Shown: in pieces, positions 17,401 to 24,151 of the stretch | How the letters are laid out: every line of letters begins with the position of its first letter | Position numbering within the stretch: position 1 is the stretch's first letter | IMG/VR virus record: IMGVR_UViG_3300032309_000509 | Coordinates: 1 to 25,843 of that record | Reading direction: 5' to 3' (one strand) | Source of the DNA: a virus | Length of the DNA: 25,843 nt | Notes under the pieces: model-generated | Database searches by the model: none | Told to the model about the DNA's origin: nothing | Seen by the model: the letters and a program-made list of their open reading frames with translations, nothing else | Made by a program: the position numbers and the translations under genes

Positions 17401-18778
17401 TCAGCGTGGTCAAACTGCAGTAGGAGCAACAGATCTTTTTGTTGTGCCAGGAACCACAGCAGACAAAGATATAAAAATATCTGGTGGTTCTGGTGGGCTT
17501 GGTGTGCTGGTTAATCCAGAAACAAATAACGGATACTACTTTGAAATCATTGCTCTGGGCGCAACAAGTTTAAATACAAAAGAAAGAGAAAATGTTAACA
17601 ACGTTATTTTTTATAAGATAGAGCAAGGGCCATCAAATTCTACAGCAGTTCCAATTACTTTGTATCAAGGACTTGCTAACGTTATTGTAGATGATGGAAA
17701 ATTCACTGGCAAGTATAGACTATCAGCAGAACAAAACCCAACAGTCTATGACCTTTCTGTAGAGTATCAAGATATTGGGTCTAGAAGAAAATTCTTTTTA
17801 TATATAAATGGAAATCTAATTGCTACTGTTTTTGATGAAAAACCACTTCCAGCATATAACAATCTTGCACTTTTTGTAAGAGGATCTTCCAGAGTTATGT
17901 TTGAAAATGTTTATGCTTTAGCAAATAACTATTCAGAAAATACATCCTTTAAACTAAATACACCAATATCAAATGCATTTGGTGATGGTGAAATAAATGC
18001 AAACGAATCACTAAGAAAATATGCAATGAGCGGAGCAGTACAATCATCATATTTATCAGGAATAAGTTCTTCGGAGCCAACTAAGTTTAGTATGTATTTT
18101 GATGAATTTGGAACAATAATGAGAGAGGCTGCATCATTTGATTTTAAATATGACATTGCTTATCCAGCACTCTATGCAACAATTGCACCAACTTTTAATA
18201 GCATAAGAGGATATGTTATTTCTGGATTTAAAGCAGGAGCATACGGGGCAGAGTTCCTAGTATTTAATGCTACTGATAGAATTCTTAACTTAGATGAAAC
18301 TAGCGGAAATTATTTAAGAATACAGGGTGTAACATTTACTCAGCAATCAGCAAACACATATAGTGTAGATGATTATTTCTTAAAGAACAGTAATCTTTCA
18401 GATCCACAGTTTGAAGAAACGGGACTGATAACTTCTGTAAACAAGGTAACAAGAAATTATCAAGACATAAAAACAAGTAGAATGCTTTATGGAAAGAAAG
18501 ATTTTTCTTTGGATGTCCCATACATTCAATCGCAGGATGATGCAGAAAACTTAATGTCTTGGCTAGTAAATAAAATAACAAAACCAAGGAAGTCCGTAGG
18601 TCTTAAAATATTTGCAAACCCAATGATTCAACTAGGAGATATCGTATCTGTAGACTATATTGAAAATGGTATTGACAAGGTTGCAACCAAAGACTCCAGA
18701 TTTGTTGTGTATAATATAGAGTATGCTAAAACAGTTAGCGGTCCAGAAATGTCAATATTTTTAAGTGAGGTTGTATAA
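14474..18778 (+). CDS. Large tail hub / minor tail protein with lectin-like insert
   Basis: This 1434-residue protein probably forms the tail-tip hub through which the tape measure and DNA leave. Residues about 445-620 (NIQVKIYEIL, SLSVAVSILLDSIG, SVAQILEDLALSTQTAMFFDEYNNFVMM) resemble the tail hub fold. The last 75 residues (LMSWLVNKI, VGLKIFANPMIQLGDIVSVDY) resemble its closing domain. Between them, about residues 940-1155 look like a laminin-G or concanavalin-type beta sandwich: GYYFEII, FFLYINGNLIATVFD, YNNLALFVRGSSRVMFENVYAL. Such modules often bind carbohydrate, so it may contact the host surface. The N-terminal 440 residues are unassigned. The gene overlaps both neighbours by TAATG junctions. 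Confidence 0.75.
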   Translation: MFQDKDLLNHIETTSSISTKSLVALEWNMNIATNILELGNYRYRPNNAESIYRTIPNTFVKETKTSSPAFYYGATDADVLVDGGFEDNDTPVFLSANKDKLKMLYSLEDCLKSFRPRSGINKATFLNGKFLHSPNINMARRPRYYMADKKDPFKYWTSFRTESGIEYGVSNKTINGKHAIEDTAPFVVYKENVPANRIVVKMQTNVGDLNSGTYANNSESFSDPYFGESNQTTPEKWKIQVLKNNSWLDAISFSGQEKRKDGSSIIGSDGYVELSYGLIVPNIYSDIFNDCGELSSSSLIPEFGNKEGDAFLIIENSEQAGSYHIWYKEEWKTFIPNYSWQLKESEADSSASFVTELSNPKSYIYNGTKKYKEFEYISGIRIVIDTMKKFDSTFDLIEFSPRLAADLSDMVESFSINKSASDLGVSGMPVGQLLASTGDLSLFDFEDSFNPLNKNSIISKYVLNNIQVKIYEILKDSLNANYYVPIKTMYSDGFPKVDNQSKRIGLTLRDLYLYFESQTAPEILMSNVSLSVAVSILLDSIGFSNYIFKRVDGESEIVIPYFFIPPDKSVAQILEDLALSTQTAMFFDEYNNFVMMSKDYMMPTKTQRPTDLTLYGSSDSENFEVIKNKNTKDKLSNIIEVNSQDNQVYNDGKISYTTRSMQRSVGTIREASLVDNEKSWIYKPVLLWEVQGTENTKSINSEVNDMSSYALAAIPLNSNLSSNPPSVSGGKVIDNIIDLGEAVYWVTRYNGYFYSNGEIIKYDAVEYNVAGSNDVWINSVQEYDKYFSSLPFNGKIYPTGRVRIYSEPNYEDIGGLSKLKNGAVAKHGRGQFGTPIVSHSAGIDPYWSNNDNLRGCNMESKYLFKKDQTLPTTSVGPAGINITDTLSSNVFAQKSSRNGIIKNMLSSKYISESDINSMTTTKVGAVQSSALVINGPGFKTTEPAADFISYVYKPLLNSFKHFGTRIRIVGKIDNNPQRGQTAVGATDLFVVPGTTADKDIKISGGSGGLGVLVNPETNNGYYFEIIALGATSLNTKERENVNNVIFYKIEQGPSNSTAVPITLYQGLANVIVDDGKFTGKYRLSAEQNPTVYDLSVEYQDIGSRRKFFLYINGNLIATVFDEKPLPAYNNLALFVRGSSRVMFENVYALANNYSENTSFKLNTPISNAFGDGEINANESLRKYAMSGAVQSSYLSGISSSEPTKFSMYFDEFGTIMREAASFDFKYDIAYPALYATIAPTFNSIRGYVISGFKAGAYGAEFLVFNATDRILNLDETSGNYLRIQGVTFTQQSANTYSVDDYFLKNSNLSDPQFEETGLITSVNKVTRNYQDIKTSRMLYGKKDFSLDVPYIQSQDDAENLMSWLVNKITKPRKSVGLKIFANPMIQLGDIVSVDYIENGIDKVATKDSRFVVYNIEYAKTVSGPEMSIFLSEVV

Positions 18779-19275
18779 TGGCCGTTGATGCAACAGCAAA
18801 CCAGGCTACAGCAAATAAGCCAGTAGATCCAAAAGAAGCAATAAAGGTTGCATCACCATCCTTGATTCAGTTAAGTAATCCCAAGTTGTCAGATGAGGCA
18901 ATGGTTGAGATTGGTTTTCAGGATATTGGAGGACATGAATTAATAAATATATCAAGATCTGATGCAATCAATGGTCAAGATATTATTTATAGCATTGTAA
19001 AAAATTTAAACAATGTATTGCTTGAATATAACTCTAATAATATTATTAAACTTCAGGGAACATCAGACAACTATTTTAAAAATTTTCCAATAAGGCTTGA
19101 GCAAAAGTTGCCAAAAGATGGCACAGGACCAAACAAAGAAATAATCTATATTGAAGAATCAACAGGAAACCTTGTAATAAACCTAGTAAACCTTGAAAAA
19201 GGGGAGCAGGTTGATATAGAAATAATCAACCAGGGGGAGACTTTTGATGATACAATTAGGGTTAGTGAGGTGTAG
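18778..19275 (+). CDS. Small conserved tail protein, function unknown
   Basis: This 165-residue protein lies between the hub and a fibre-like protein and is translationally coupled to the hub (TAATG overlap). The first 30 residues are rich in alanine, lysine and proline and look disordered. The rest is acidic and probably beta-rich (LINISRSDAING, IIYSIVKNLNNVLLEY, LVINLVNLEKGEQVDIEI, DDTIRVSEV). No signal peptide, membrane segment or catalytic motif is visible. I do not recognise a named family. Position and gene packing make a virion or tail-tip component likely. Confidence 0.65.
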   Translation: MAVDATANQATANKPVDPKEAIKVASPSLIQLSNPKLSDEAMVEIGFQDIGGHELINISRSDAINGQDIIYSIVKNLNNVLLEYNSNNIIKLQGTSDNYFKNFPIRLEQKLPKDGTGPNKEIIYIEESTGNLVINLVNLEKGEQVDIEIINQGETFDDTIRVSEV

Positions 19276-19277
19276 AT

Positions 19278-20432
19278 ATGATAACAAGTGACGGACAAAA
19301 AATTTTAGCAAAGTATCTTGTGGGGCAGGCCCCTGCTTATGCTTCATACATTGCTATTGGCTGCGGAGCAAAGCCTGTTCCTTCAGACCATGTTTTTTCT
19401 ACTGAGGAAAATAACTCTATAAAAAATAAAACTAATTTAGATTTTGAAATGTTTCGTGTACCAATAACATCAAGAGGGTATGTTAATGAAAACAATATTA
19501 ATAAGATTGTTTTTACAGCAGAACTTCCAACATCAGAAAGATATGAAATAACAGAGGTAGGTCTTTGGTCGGCAGGGTCAAACCCAACAGCAGGATCAAA
19601 TGATAGCCGAACAATTTTTTCATTTAGCGATGCTGAAAACTGGCAATATCATGGAGAGGGTCAGCCAGCGTCTATCCCATCTTACGAAGAAGAGTTACAC
19701 TCAGGGAATAACGTTATAAGTAAAACAGAGATTGCTTTTCAAACAAATGCAGACAACCCAATCTTTACTACTGAAAAACGTGAGGCAAGGGGAGAGAGAT
19801 GTAGATTTTTAAATAATATGGTTGCTATACGTGGAGACATGTCAACGATTAATGTGTCTAACGGAAAACTTGAAATTGACCCAGCGTCTAAGCATATACA
19901 TCTAACAGGAGCATCGTTAGATTTTGATAAGGCATCGCCTAAAGATGAGTTAAGACTAGCATTTTCTTTAATAAATAAAGATGGCCAGTCTGATGTCCAG
20001 CCAGATGAAATAAGAATAATGTTAGAGTTTGCTCAAGGAGATGTTCATAACACTGGCCTTGATGCAACTAACACTAGCCAGTATGCAAGATTTGAAACAG
20101 TTATAAAAGATTCTGATTTAGATGTAGACTTTGCTACAGGAAGATATTTTGTTTCTGTTAAAAAATTTGAAGAGTTAATTAAGAGTGATGGATTTACTTG
20201 GAATGTTGTTGATGTAGTAAAATTTTATGTATCAGTAATAAAAGATGAAGTAGTCTCTGACGACTATTATGTTTGTCTTGATGCCTTGAGATTAGAAAAT
20301 ACAACATCTTCAAACCCTCTTTATGGACTAACTGGGTACTCAGTTATTAAAAACACAAACTCAAAACCAATTCTAAAGGCTCCAAATAGCACAAACCACA
20401 TTGAGTTTAGATTTGGTCTGGATGTTTTGTAA
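19278..20432 (+). CDS. Tail fibre-like protein with C-terminal jelly-roll-like domain
   Basis: This 384-residue protein has an N-terminus (ITSDGQKILAKYLVG, YIAIGCGAKP, TAELPTSERYEITEVGLWSA) typical of the region that anchors phage tail fibres and collar proteins to the tip. Residues about 180-360 are beta-rich and resemble a carbohydrate-binding-module-type jelly roll (DELRLAFSLINKDG, IRIMLEFAQGD, VVKFYVSVIKD, YYVCLDALRLEN). The likely role is host surface recognition. ATG 19278 follows the preceding stop closely, with GAGG (19267-19270) inside the end of the upstream gene as ribosome site. It overlaps the next gene by one base. The jelly-roll call is by pattern only. Confidence 0.7.
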   Translation: MITSDGQKILAKYLVGQAPAYASYIAIGCGAKPVPSDHVFSTEENNSIKNKTNLDFEMFRVPITSRGYVNENNINKIVFTAELPTSERYEITEVGLWSAGSNPTAGSNDSRTIFSFSDAENWQYHGEGQPASIPSYEEELHSGNNVISKTEIAFQTNADNPIFTTEKREARGERCRFLNNMVAIRGDMSTINVSNGKLEIDPASKHIHLTGASLDFDKASPKDELRLAFSLINKDGQSDVQPDEIRIMLEFAQGDVHNTGLDATNTSQYARFETVIKDSDLDVDFATGRYFVSVKKFEELIKSDGFTWNVVDVVKFYVSVIKDEVVSDDYYVCLDALRLENTTSSNPLYGLTGYSVIKNTNSKPILKAPNSTNHIEFRFGLDVL

Positions 20433-20914
20433 TGGCTGACCAGGGAATCAAAAAGGCTATAATTAAAAAAGAAGATTTTCCACCATTGAACGGAGAATCA
20501 CAAAACTATTTAGTTAGATATCGTGTGGTATCAGAAGACAAAAATAGAACATCTCATTGGTCTCAATACTACGAGGTTAATGTTGTTCCTGAGATAGATA
20601 GAGAAAGAATTGTGGATGGAGCACCATCGCCAGAGCCCTGGATTTCACACTCTTTAGTATTAAGTGAAAATAAACAAATTATTAATGTTGTTTGGACTCC
20701 TCCTGCAAACTTAAAATCTGATTTTGATTTATATGTTAAATGGGGATCAGATGCTTTTAAATATGTTGCATCCATCCAGACATCTTCATATACTATTCAG
20801 ACTTTATCGGGATATACCACAGTTGAGTTTGCTCTTCAAGTTCCAACATTTCCAAAAAAGAGATTTACCAAGGCTACGCTTTTTGAGTCTGACGCATTGA
20901 GCCTAGTGGTATAA
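20432..20914 (+). CDS. Minor tail protein, fibronectin-III-like
   Basis: This 160-residue protein has strand patterns of fibronectin type III domains: YLVRYRVVSEDKNRTSHWS near the N-terminus and VVWTPP followed by FDLYVKWG and a YTIQTLSG turn later. Such domains are common in tail-tip and fibre proteins of phages that infect Gram-positive hosts, where they act as spacers or weak carbohydrate binders. It begins at a TAATG overlap with the fibre-like gene and ends V-V-stop, coded GTGGTATAA, which doubles as part of a promoter-like sequence for the next gene. It has no signal peptide or membrane segment. Confidence 0.65.
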   Translation: MADQGIKKAIIKKEDFPPLNGESQNYLVRYRVVSEDKNRTSHWSQYYEVNVVPEIDRERIVDGAPSPEPWISHSLVLSENKQIINVVWTPPANLKSDFDLYVKWGSDAFKYVASIQTSSYTIQTLSGYTTVEFALQVPTFPKKRFTKATLFESDALSLVV

Positions 20915-20915
20915 T
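20907..20915 (+). promoter_or_regulatory. Extended -10 promoter, probably leaderless
   Basis: TGG-TATAAT is a perfect extended -10 element. Its last T (20915) is six bases before ATG 20922, so the expected +1 is the start codon itself, the same arrangement as at 161-169. No Shine-Dalgarno sequence lies before ATG 20922. The element overlaps the stop codon of the upstream gene, and the ten-base word GTGGTATAAT is identical to 872-881. A good -35 box at normal spacing is not visible. Confidence 0.6.
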
Positions 20916-20921
20916 AGTATT

Positions 20922-21365
20922 ATGGCACAAATTCCTCTACCTGAGCGTGGTCAACCACTAGATGTAGCATACATTTCTAGGCTGGCTCAAGAAATAAATA
21001 ATTTATCAAGAGATGCTTCAACAGCAAGATATGACTATATAACTATTGATACAAAAGATTCTGGTCCACAAAATAAAAAAATGTCTGAGGTTAGAGTTTT
21101 AGGAGTTATTAAAAAGTTACCAGCAGGTAAAACAGTTACTGCTGCAGAAGAAATTGGATTTACTCATTCATTTAATGGTGAGTTTAAGTTTGCACCAATT
21201 GTAACTGCTACAGCAATAAATGTAGGAGGAGGTTCTGCTGGAGGAAATGTTACTGTAATATTAAAAGACCCAACAACTTCTGGAATTGAAGGAACTGTAA
21301 GATTTAATGAATCTGGAACTGCTACAGTAAATGTTAACCTTATTATTATTGGCGTACCTAACTAA
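20922..21365 (+). CDS. Last tail-tip / minor tail protein
   Basis: This 147-residue protein starts QIPLPERGQPLDVAYISRLAQEIN, an amphipathic helical anchor seen at the start of small tail-tip proteins. A beta-rich C-terminal half follows (EEIGFTHSFNGEFKFAPIVTATAINVGGG, GNVTVILKD, GTATVNVNLIIIGVPN), similar in style to the receptor-facing tips that end tail modules. It is the last structural gene before the regulatory and replication genes and seems to have its own leaderless promoter rather than being coupled to its neighbour. It overlaps the next start by one base (TAATG). The exact family is unknown to me. Confidence 0.65.
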   Translation: MAQIPLPERGQPLDVAYISRLAQEINNLSRDASTARYDYITIDTKDSGPQNKKMSEVRVLGVIKKLPAGKTVTAAEEIGFTHSFNGEFKFAPIVTATAINVGGGSAGGNVTVILKDPTTSGIEGTVRFNESGTATVNVNLIIIGVPN

Positions 21366-21556
21366 TGCTGAAGTGTAAAAAGTGTAATGGAAGAATGTTT
21401 CTTGATAGACAATACAGTACCGTCGGGCACCTTGAAACATACTGTATGTCTTGCGGATCAAGAGATTTTTTTAATCCACCAACAAGTTCTGCGGAGGGTT
21501 TATGGCTATTAAAAAGGGAAGTATCGAGAGCGAAGGCTACAATGTCCTCCCTGTAA
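21365..21556 (+). CDS. Zinc-ribbon miniprotein
   Basis: This 63-residue protein has two CxxC knuckles (C4-C7 and C27-C30) separated by 19 residues, the layout of a single treble-clef or zinc-ribbon fold. The rest is short and polar (GSRDFFNPPT, then a basic C-terminal helix). It is translationally coupled to the last tail gene and its 3' end overlaps the helix-turn-helix gene by 55 bases. Zinc ribbons of this size in phages are often DNA- or RNA-polymerase-binding adaptors, so a regulatory role next to the DNA-binding protein is plausible, but no specific function can be read from the sequence. Confidence 0.65.
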   Translation: MLKCKKCNGRMFLDRQYSTVGHLETYCMSCGSRDFFNPPTSSAEGLWLLKREVSRAKATMSSL

Positions 21557-22044
21557 TACCAGGGAATAAAAAAGTTTGGTTTTTAAATGGAGACCTTGTA
21601 AGAATTCATCATCTTAATAAGTCTAATGGAATAATGTCTGTTTATAATATAACAAAAGATCAAATTGAAAGTTGTTTAATTAGTGACTTTAAAAAGAAAC
21701 GTGAGCGAGCATACACTGTTAGAGAGACTGCTGATTTAGTTAATCGTCATAAAAAGTATATGCCATCATTAATGAGACGAGGAGTCATTCCTTTTCCAAC
21801 GGGATCTCAAAAGGGTGGAGCAAGAGGATTTCAAGTAAGATCATATTACTCAGAATCACAAGTAAGAGAGATACGTGATATACTTGCTACGTACCATATT
21901 GGTAGACCAAGAAAAGATAATTTAATAACAAACGATATCACCCCAAGCAAGCAAGAGTTGACACGAAGAATGGGCGATGGTATACTTACATATACGAGAA
22001 CTGAAGATGGTCGATTCATTCCAATCTGGTCTGAATCTATTTAA
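21502..22044 (+). CDS. Helix-turn-helix DNA-binding protein with AT-hook-like motif
   Basis: The N-terminal 65 residues of this 180-residue protein look like a small beta domain (VWFLNGDLVRIHHL). Residues 70-100 (AYTVRETADLVNRHKKYMPS, then LMRRGVIPFP) and 113-126 (RSYYSESQVREIRD) resemble a MerR or excisionase-type winged helix-turn-helix. GRPRK at 134-138 fits an AT-hook core that would bind the minor groove of AT-rich DNA. It probably regulates transcription, placed between structural and replication genes. The start ATG 21502 has GGAGG (21493-21497) only four bases upstream, within the zinc-ribbon gene. An excisionase-like role is less likely because no integrase is seen. Confidence 0.65.
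   Translation: MAIKKGSIESEGYNVLPVIPGNKKVWFLNGDLVRIHHLNKSNGIMSVYNITKDQIESCLISDFKKKRERAYTVRETADLVNRHKKYMPSLMRRGVIPFPTGSQKGGARGFQVRSYYSESQVREIRDILATYHIGRPRKDNLITNDITPSKQELTRRMGDGILTYTRTEDGRFIPIWSESI
21978..21986 (+). promoter_or_regulatory. Possible extended -10 promoter inside the helix-turn-helix gene
   Basis: TGG-TATACT matches the extended -10 pattern. The 14 bases at 21978-21991 equal those at 161-174 except for one C/T change. Transcription would begin near 21993 and give a leader of about 65 bases to ATG 22058, the first gene of the replication block. It lies in coding sequence (codons for G-I-L-T-Y), so chance is a real alternative. Confidence 0.3.
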
Positions 22045-22057
22045 CGAAGGGTATGAA

Positions 22058-22264
22058 ATGGAAAACGAAGACACAAAAGTATCTGTTACACTTGGATACA
22101 CACTTAACCTTGGAAACTTCCAATCACTAAGGCTTGATCTTGGTATTGTTGATTCACGCAAAAATGGAGAGAATATAAATCAAGCATTTGAGCGTGTGTA
22201 TAAGTTTGTAGAAGATAAGTTAACTGAAAAGATTAACGAAGCAAAGTCTGAAATTAACGAGTAA
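22058..22264 (+). CDS. Small conserved phage protein, function unknown
   Basis: This 68-residue protein has a beta-rich first half (KVSVTLGYTLNLGNFQSLRLDLGI) and a helical second half (INQAFERVYKFVEDKLTEKINEA). I have chosen ATG 22058, which has AAGGG (22047-22051) six bases upstream; the in-frame ATG at 21977 lies far inside the preceding gene and is unlikely. Similar small proteins occur beside replication genes in tailed phages, but I do not know a function. It is coupled to the next gene by a TAATG overlap. No membrane segment or metal-binding motif is visible. Confidence 0.65.
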   Translation: MENEDTKVSVTLGYTLNLGNFQSLRLDLGIVDSRKNGENINQAFERVYKFVEDKLTEKINEAKSEINE

Positions 22265-22572
22265 TGGCAGAACGCAAAGACCGTATGGCTTTGCTTTCAA
22301 GATACAGCAAGTATCATACCGCAAGGTACGAATCAAAGCCATCTCTGAATCTAAACGTAGAGCAGTGGGCCTCTGATGGCCTTGTAGAGTCATACGGACT
22401 CTCTGGTTGCTACGATATACTTGAGTATTACTTTAAGGTTTCAGAGAATCCATCGTGGAACTACTTTGCATACAATGCAGAAAAAATATTGCAGGCACAA
22501 AAAGATAAAAAGAAAGACGACGAAGAGAGAGCAGAGCGTAGAAGAATGGCAAAGGAGTGGCTAAGTGAATAA
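22264..22572 (+). CDS. Unknown replication-region protein, possibly helicase accessory
   Basis: This 102-residue, very charged, mainly helical protein has an aromatic middle (YDILEYYFKVSENPSWNYFAYN) and a lysine and arginine-rich end (QKDKKKDDEERAERRRMAKEW). It overlaps the replicative helicase gene by 8 bases, and the helicase's ribosome site AAAGGAG (22551-22557) lies inside its end, so the two are probably made together. Small helical proteins just before a phage helicase are often helicase loaders or accessory factors, but nothing in the sequence proves this. It is a real gene by packing and composition, with function unresolved. Confidence 0.6.
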   Translation: MAERKDRMALLSRYSKYHTARYESKPSLNLNVEQWASDGLVESYGLSGCYDILEYYFKVSENPSWNYFAYNAEKILQAQKDKKKDDEERAERRRMAKEWLSE

Positions 22573-23785
22573 TACAGAGTCCAAACTAATTACTGCAGTT
22601 CTTCAAGACAAGCAGATCCACGTACTTTTACAGGCAAATGTTGACAATATTCTAAGAACCCATGGAGATATCTGGAACTTTATTAGGCTGTACTTTGAGA
22701 ACAACAAGTCTTTGCCACCTGCAGAACTTGTTACTGAAAAGTTTAGAGACTTCTCTCCAATACCAAACGTTGGAGCAACCAAGCATCACCTTGAAGAGTT
22801 ACAGGGTGAATACTTAAACGATAGCCTAAAAGATATATTAAGGTCTGCTGCAACTAATGTTCAGAACAATCAGGGCAATGTTGCATTAAATGATCTAATT
22901 ACACAGACATCAGAGTTAAAGAAAAACACTTCAGCAATCCGTGACATCGATGTAACAGATCTTGAGTCAGCAATTGCTTATTTTGAAAATCTTAAAGTTC
23001 AGCAGGCAGCAGGTCATGTTGGAATTAAAACCAACCTACCAGGGTTTGATAACTATCTTCCTTCTGGAATTATGCCAGGGCAGTTAGGAGTCTTCTTAGC
23101 ATACCCAGGTATCGGAAAGTCATGGATGGCTCTATACTTCGCTGTACAGGCCTGGAAGCAGGGTAAGACACCCCTTGTAATTTCCCTTGAGATGAGCGAG
23201 ACAGAAGTTCGTAACCGTGTATTTACAATTATGGGAGAAGGTCTTTGGTCACACAGAAAACTATCTAACGGAGATGTTGAGTTAGATACTCTTAAGGCTT
23301 GGCATGAAAGACATCTAAAGGGTAAGCCAGAGTTTCATATAATTTCAAATGACCAGGGTGGAGAAATCAATCCATCAGTTCTTCGTGGAAAGATTGATCA
23401 GTATAAGCCAGACTTTGTAATCGTTGACTACCTTCAGTTGATGGCTCCTAATCAGAAGTCAGACAATGAAACGGTACGAATGAAGAACCTTTCAAGAGAA
23501 CTTAAACTAATGGCTATTGGTGAAGAAGTTCCTATCATTGCTATCTCTTCTGCCACACCAGACGATGTAAACGACTTAAGCGGTGTTCCAACTCTTGGAC
23601 AGACTGCTTGGTCAAGACAGATTGCCTACGATGCTGACTGGGTTATTGCTTTGGGAAGAGCCTCAAATAGCGATATTATTGAGTGCGCCTTTAGAAAGAA
23701 TCGTAATGGATTTATGGGAGACTTCCTTGTGCAGGTTGACTTTGACAAGGGATACTACAGATACAAAGATTATGAAGATAAGTAG
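22565..23785 (+). CDS. DnaB-family replicative DNA helicase
   Basis: This 406-residue protein unwinds DNA at the phage replication fork using ATP. Residues 1-130 form a helical N-terminal region like the DnaB primase-binding part. The C-terminal RecA-type motor shows the Walker A motif AYPGIGKS (179-186, K185 and S186) and Walker B VIVDYLQLM (285-293, D288). DnaB-like motifs between and after them include LEMSETEVRNR and CAFRKNRNG. Length is close to the family norm of 400 to 470. I chose the GTG at 22565 because it has AAAGGAG seven bases upstream. It is part of a helicase, primase, SSB and polymerase block. Confidence 0.9.
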   Translation: MNNTESKLITAVLQDKQIHVLLQANVDNILRTHGDIWNFIRLYFENNKSLPPAELVTEKFRDFSPIPNVGATKHHLEELQGEYLNDSLKDILRSAATNVQNNQGNVALNDLITQTSELKKNTSAIRDIDVTDLESAIAYFENLKVQQAAGHVGIKTNLPGFDNYLPSGIMPGQLGVFLAYPGIGKSWMALYFAVQAWKQGKTPLVISLEMSETEVRNRVFTIMGEGLWSHRKLSNGDVELDTLKAWHERHLKGKPEFHIISNDQGGEINPSVLRGKIDQYKPDFVIVDYLQLMAPNQKSDNETVRMKNLSRELKLMAIGEEVPIIAISSATPDDVNDLSGVPTLGQTAWSRQIAYDADWVIALGRASNSDIIECAFRKNRNGFMGDFLVQVDFDKGYYRYKDYEDK

Positions 23786-23786
23786 T

Positions 23787-23792
23787 TATAAT
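23787..23792 (+). promoter_or_regulatory. Possible -10 element before the unknown gene at 23798
   Basis: TATAAT lies five bases before ATG 23798, in the 12-base gap after the helicase. The spacing is one base shorter than in the two leaderless candidates at 161-169 and 20907-20915, and the extended TGN is missing. No Shine-Dalgarno sequence is evident for this ATG, so a leaderless start is possible but weaker than the others. Confidence 0.3.
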
Positions 23793-23797
23793 ATGGT

Positions 23798-24151
23798 ATG
23801 TCTAAAAGTAAGGAAAATATTCCTCCTACCTTCTATCATCATAAGCCTATCAAAAAGTTCTACCTTGATGGGGTTATACATGATGAGTCAGCACTTGGTA
23901 GGCTTAAGGCAGAGTATGTTAGACTACTTGAATCAGAGATGCGACTATCAGGCTACGTACCAAGAATTGACATATTGCCAGACTTTACATTAGACTATAA
24001 CCACAAGAAAAAATATTTTGAATTTCAATTAACAGTACACGGAACATATACGGGGAGAAAACAAAGCGAATGGATAGCAGGAATAGACGGAAGCACAGCA
24101 ATCTATACACAAAAGAGCAAATCAAAAGAGTTCTCACAGGAACAGGTGTAA
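23798..24151 (+). CDS. Unknown protein between helicase and primase
   Basis: This 117-residue protein contains YHHKPIKKFYLDG, a helical stretch (LGRLKAEYVRLLESEMRLSG), then IDILPDFTLDYNHKKKYFEFQLTVHG with alternating strand patterns. No catalytic, zinc or membrane motif is seen. The gene begins 12 bases after the helicase stop and its end overlaps the primase by 82 bases, unusually much for this window. Position suggests a replication accessory protein. The ORF is distinct from the helicase and its residue composition is normal, so I accept it, but I recognise no family. Confidence 0.6.
   Translation: MSKSKENIPPTFYHHKPIKKFYLDGVIHDESALGRLKAEYVRLLESEMRLSGYVPRIDILPDFTLDYNHKKKYFEFQLTVHGTYTGRKQSEWIAGIDGSTAIYTQKSKSKEFSQEQV

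Noticed and set aside
21977-22057. Upstream ATG 21977 for the 68-residue protein
   Set aside because: It overlaps the helix-turn-helix gene by 68 bases and has no ribosome site, while ATG 22058 has AAGGG at good spacing.
23583-23993. 136-codon plus-strand frame across the helicase end and the next gene
   Set aside because: It overlaps two better supported genes in another frame, and its leucine and methionine-rich product shows no domain; it is a shadow frame.
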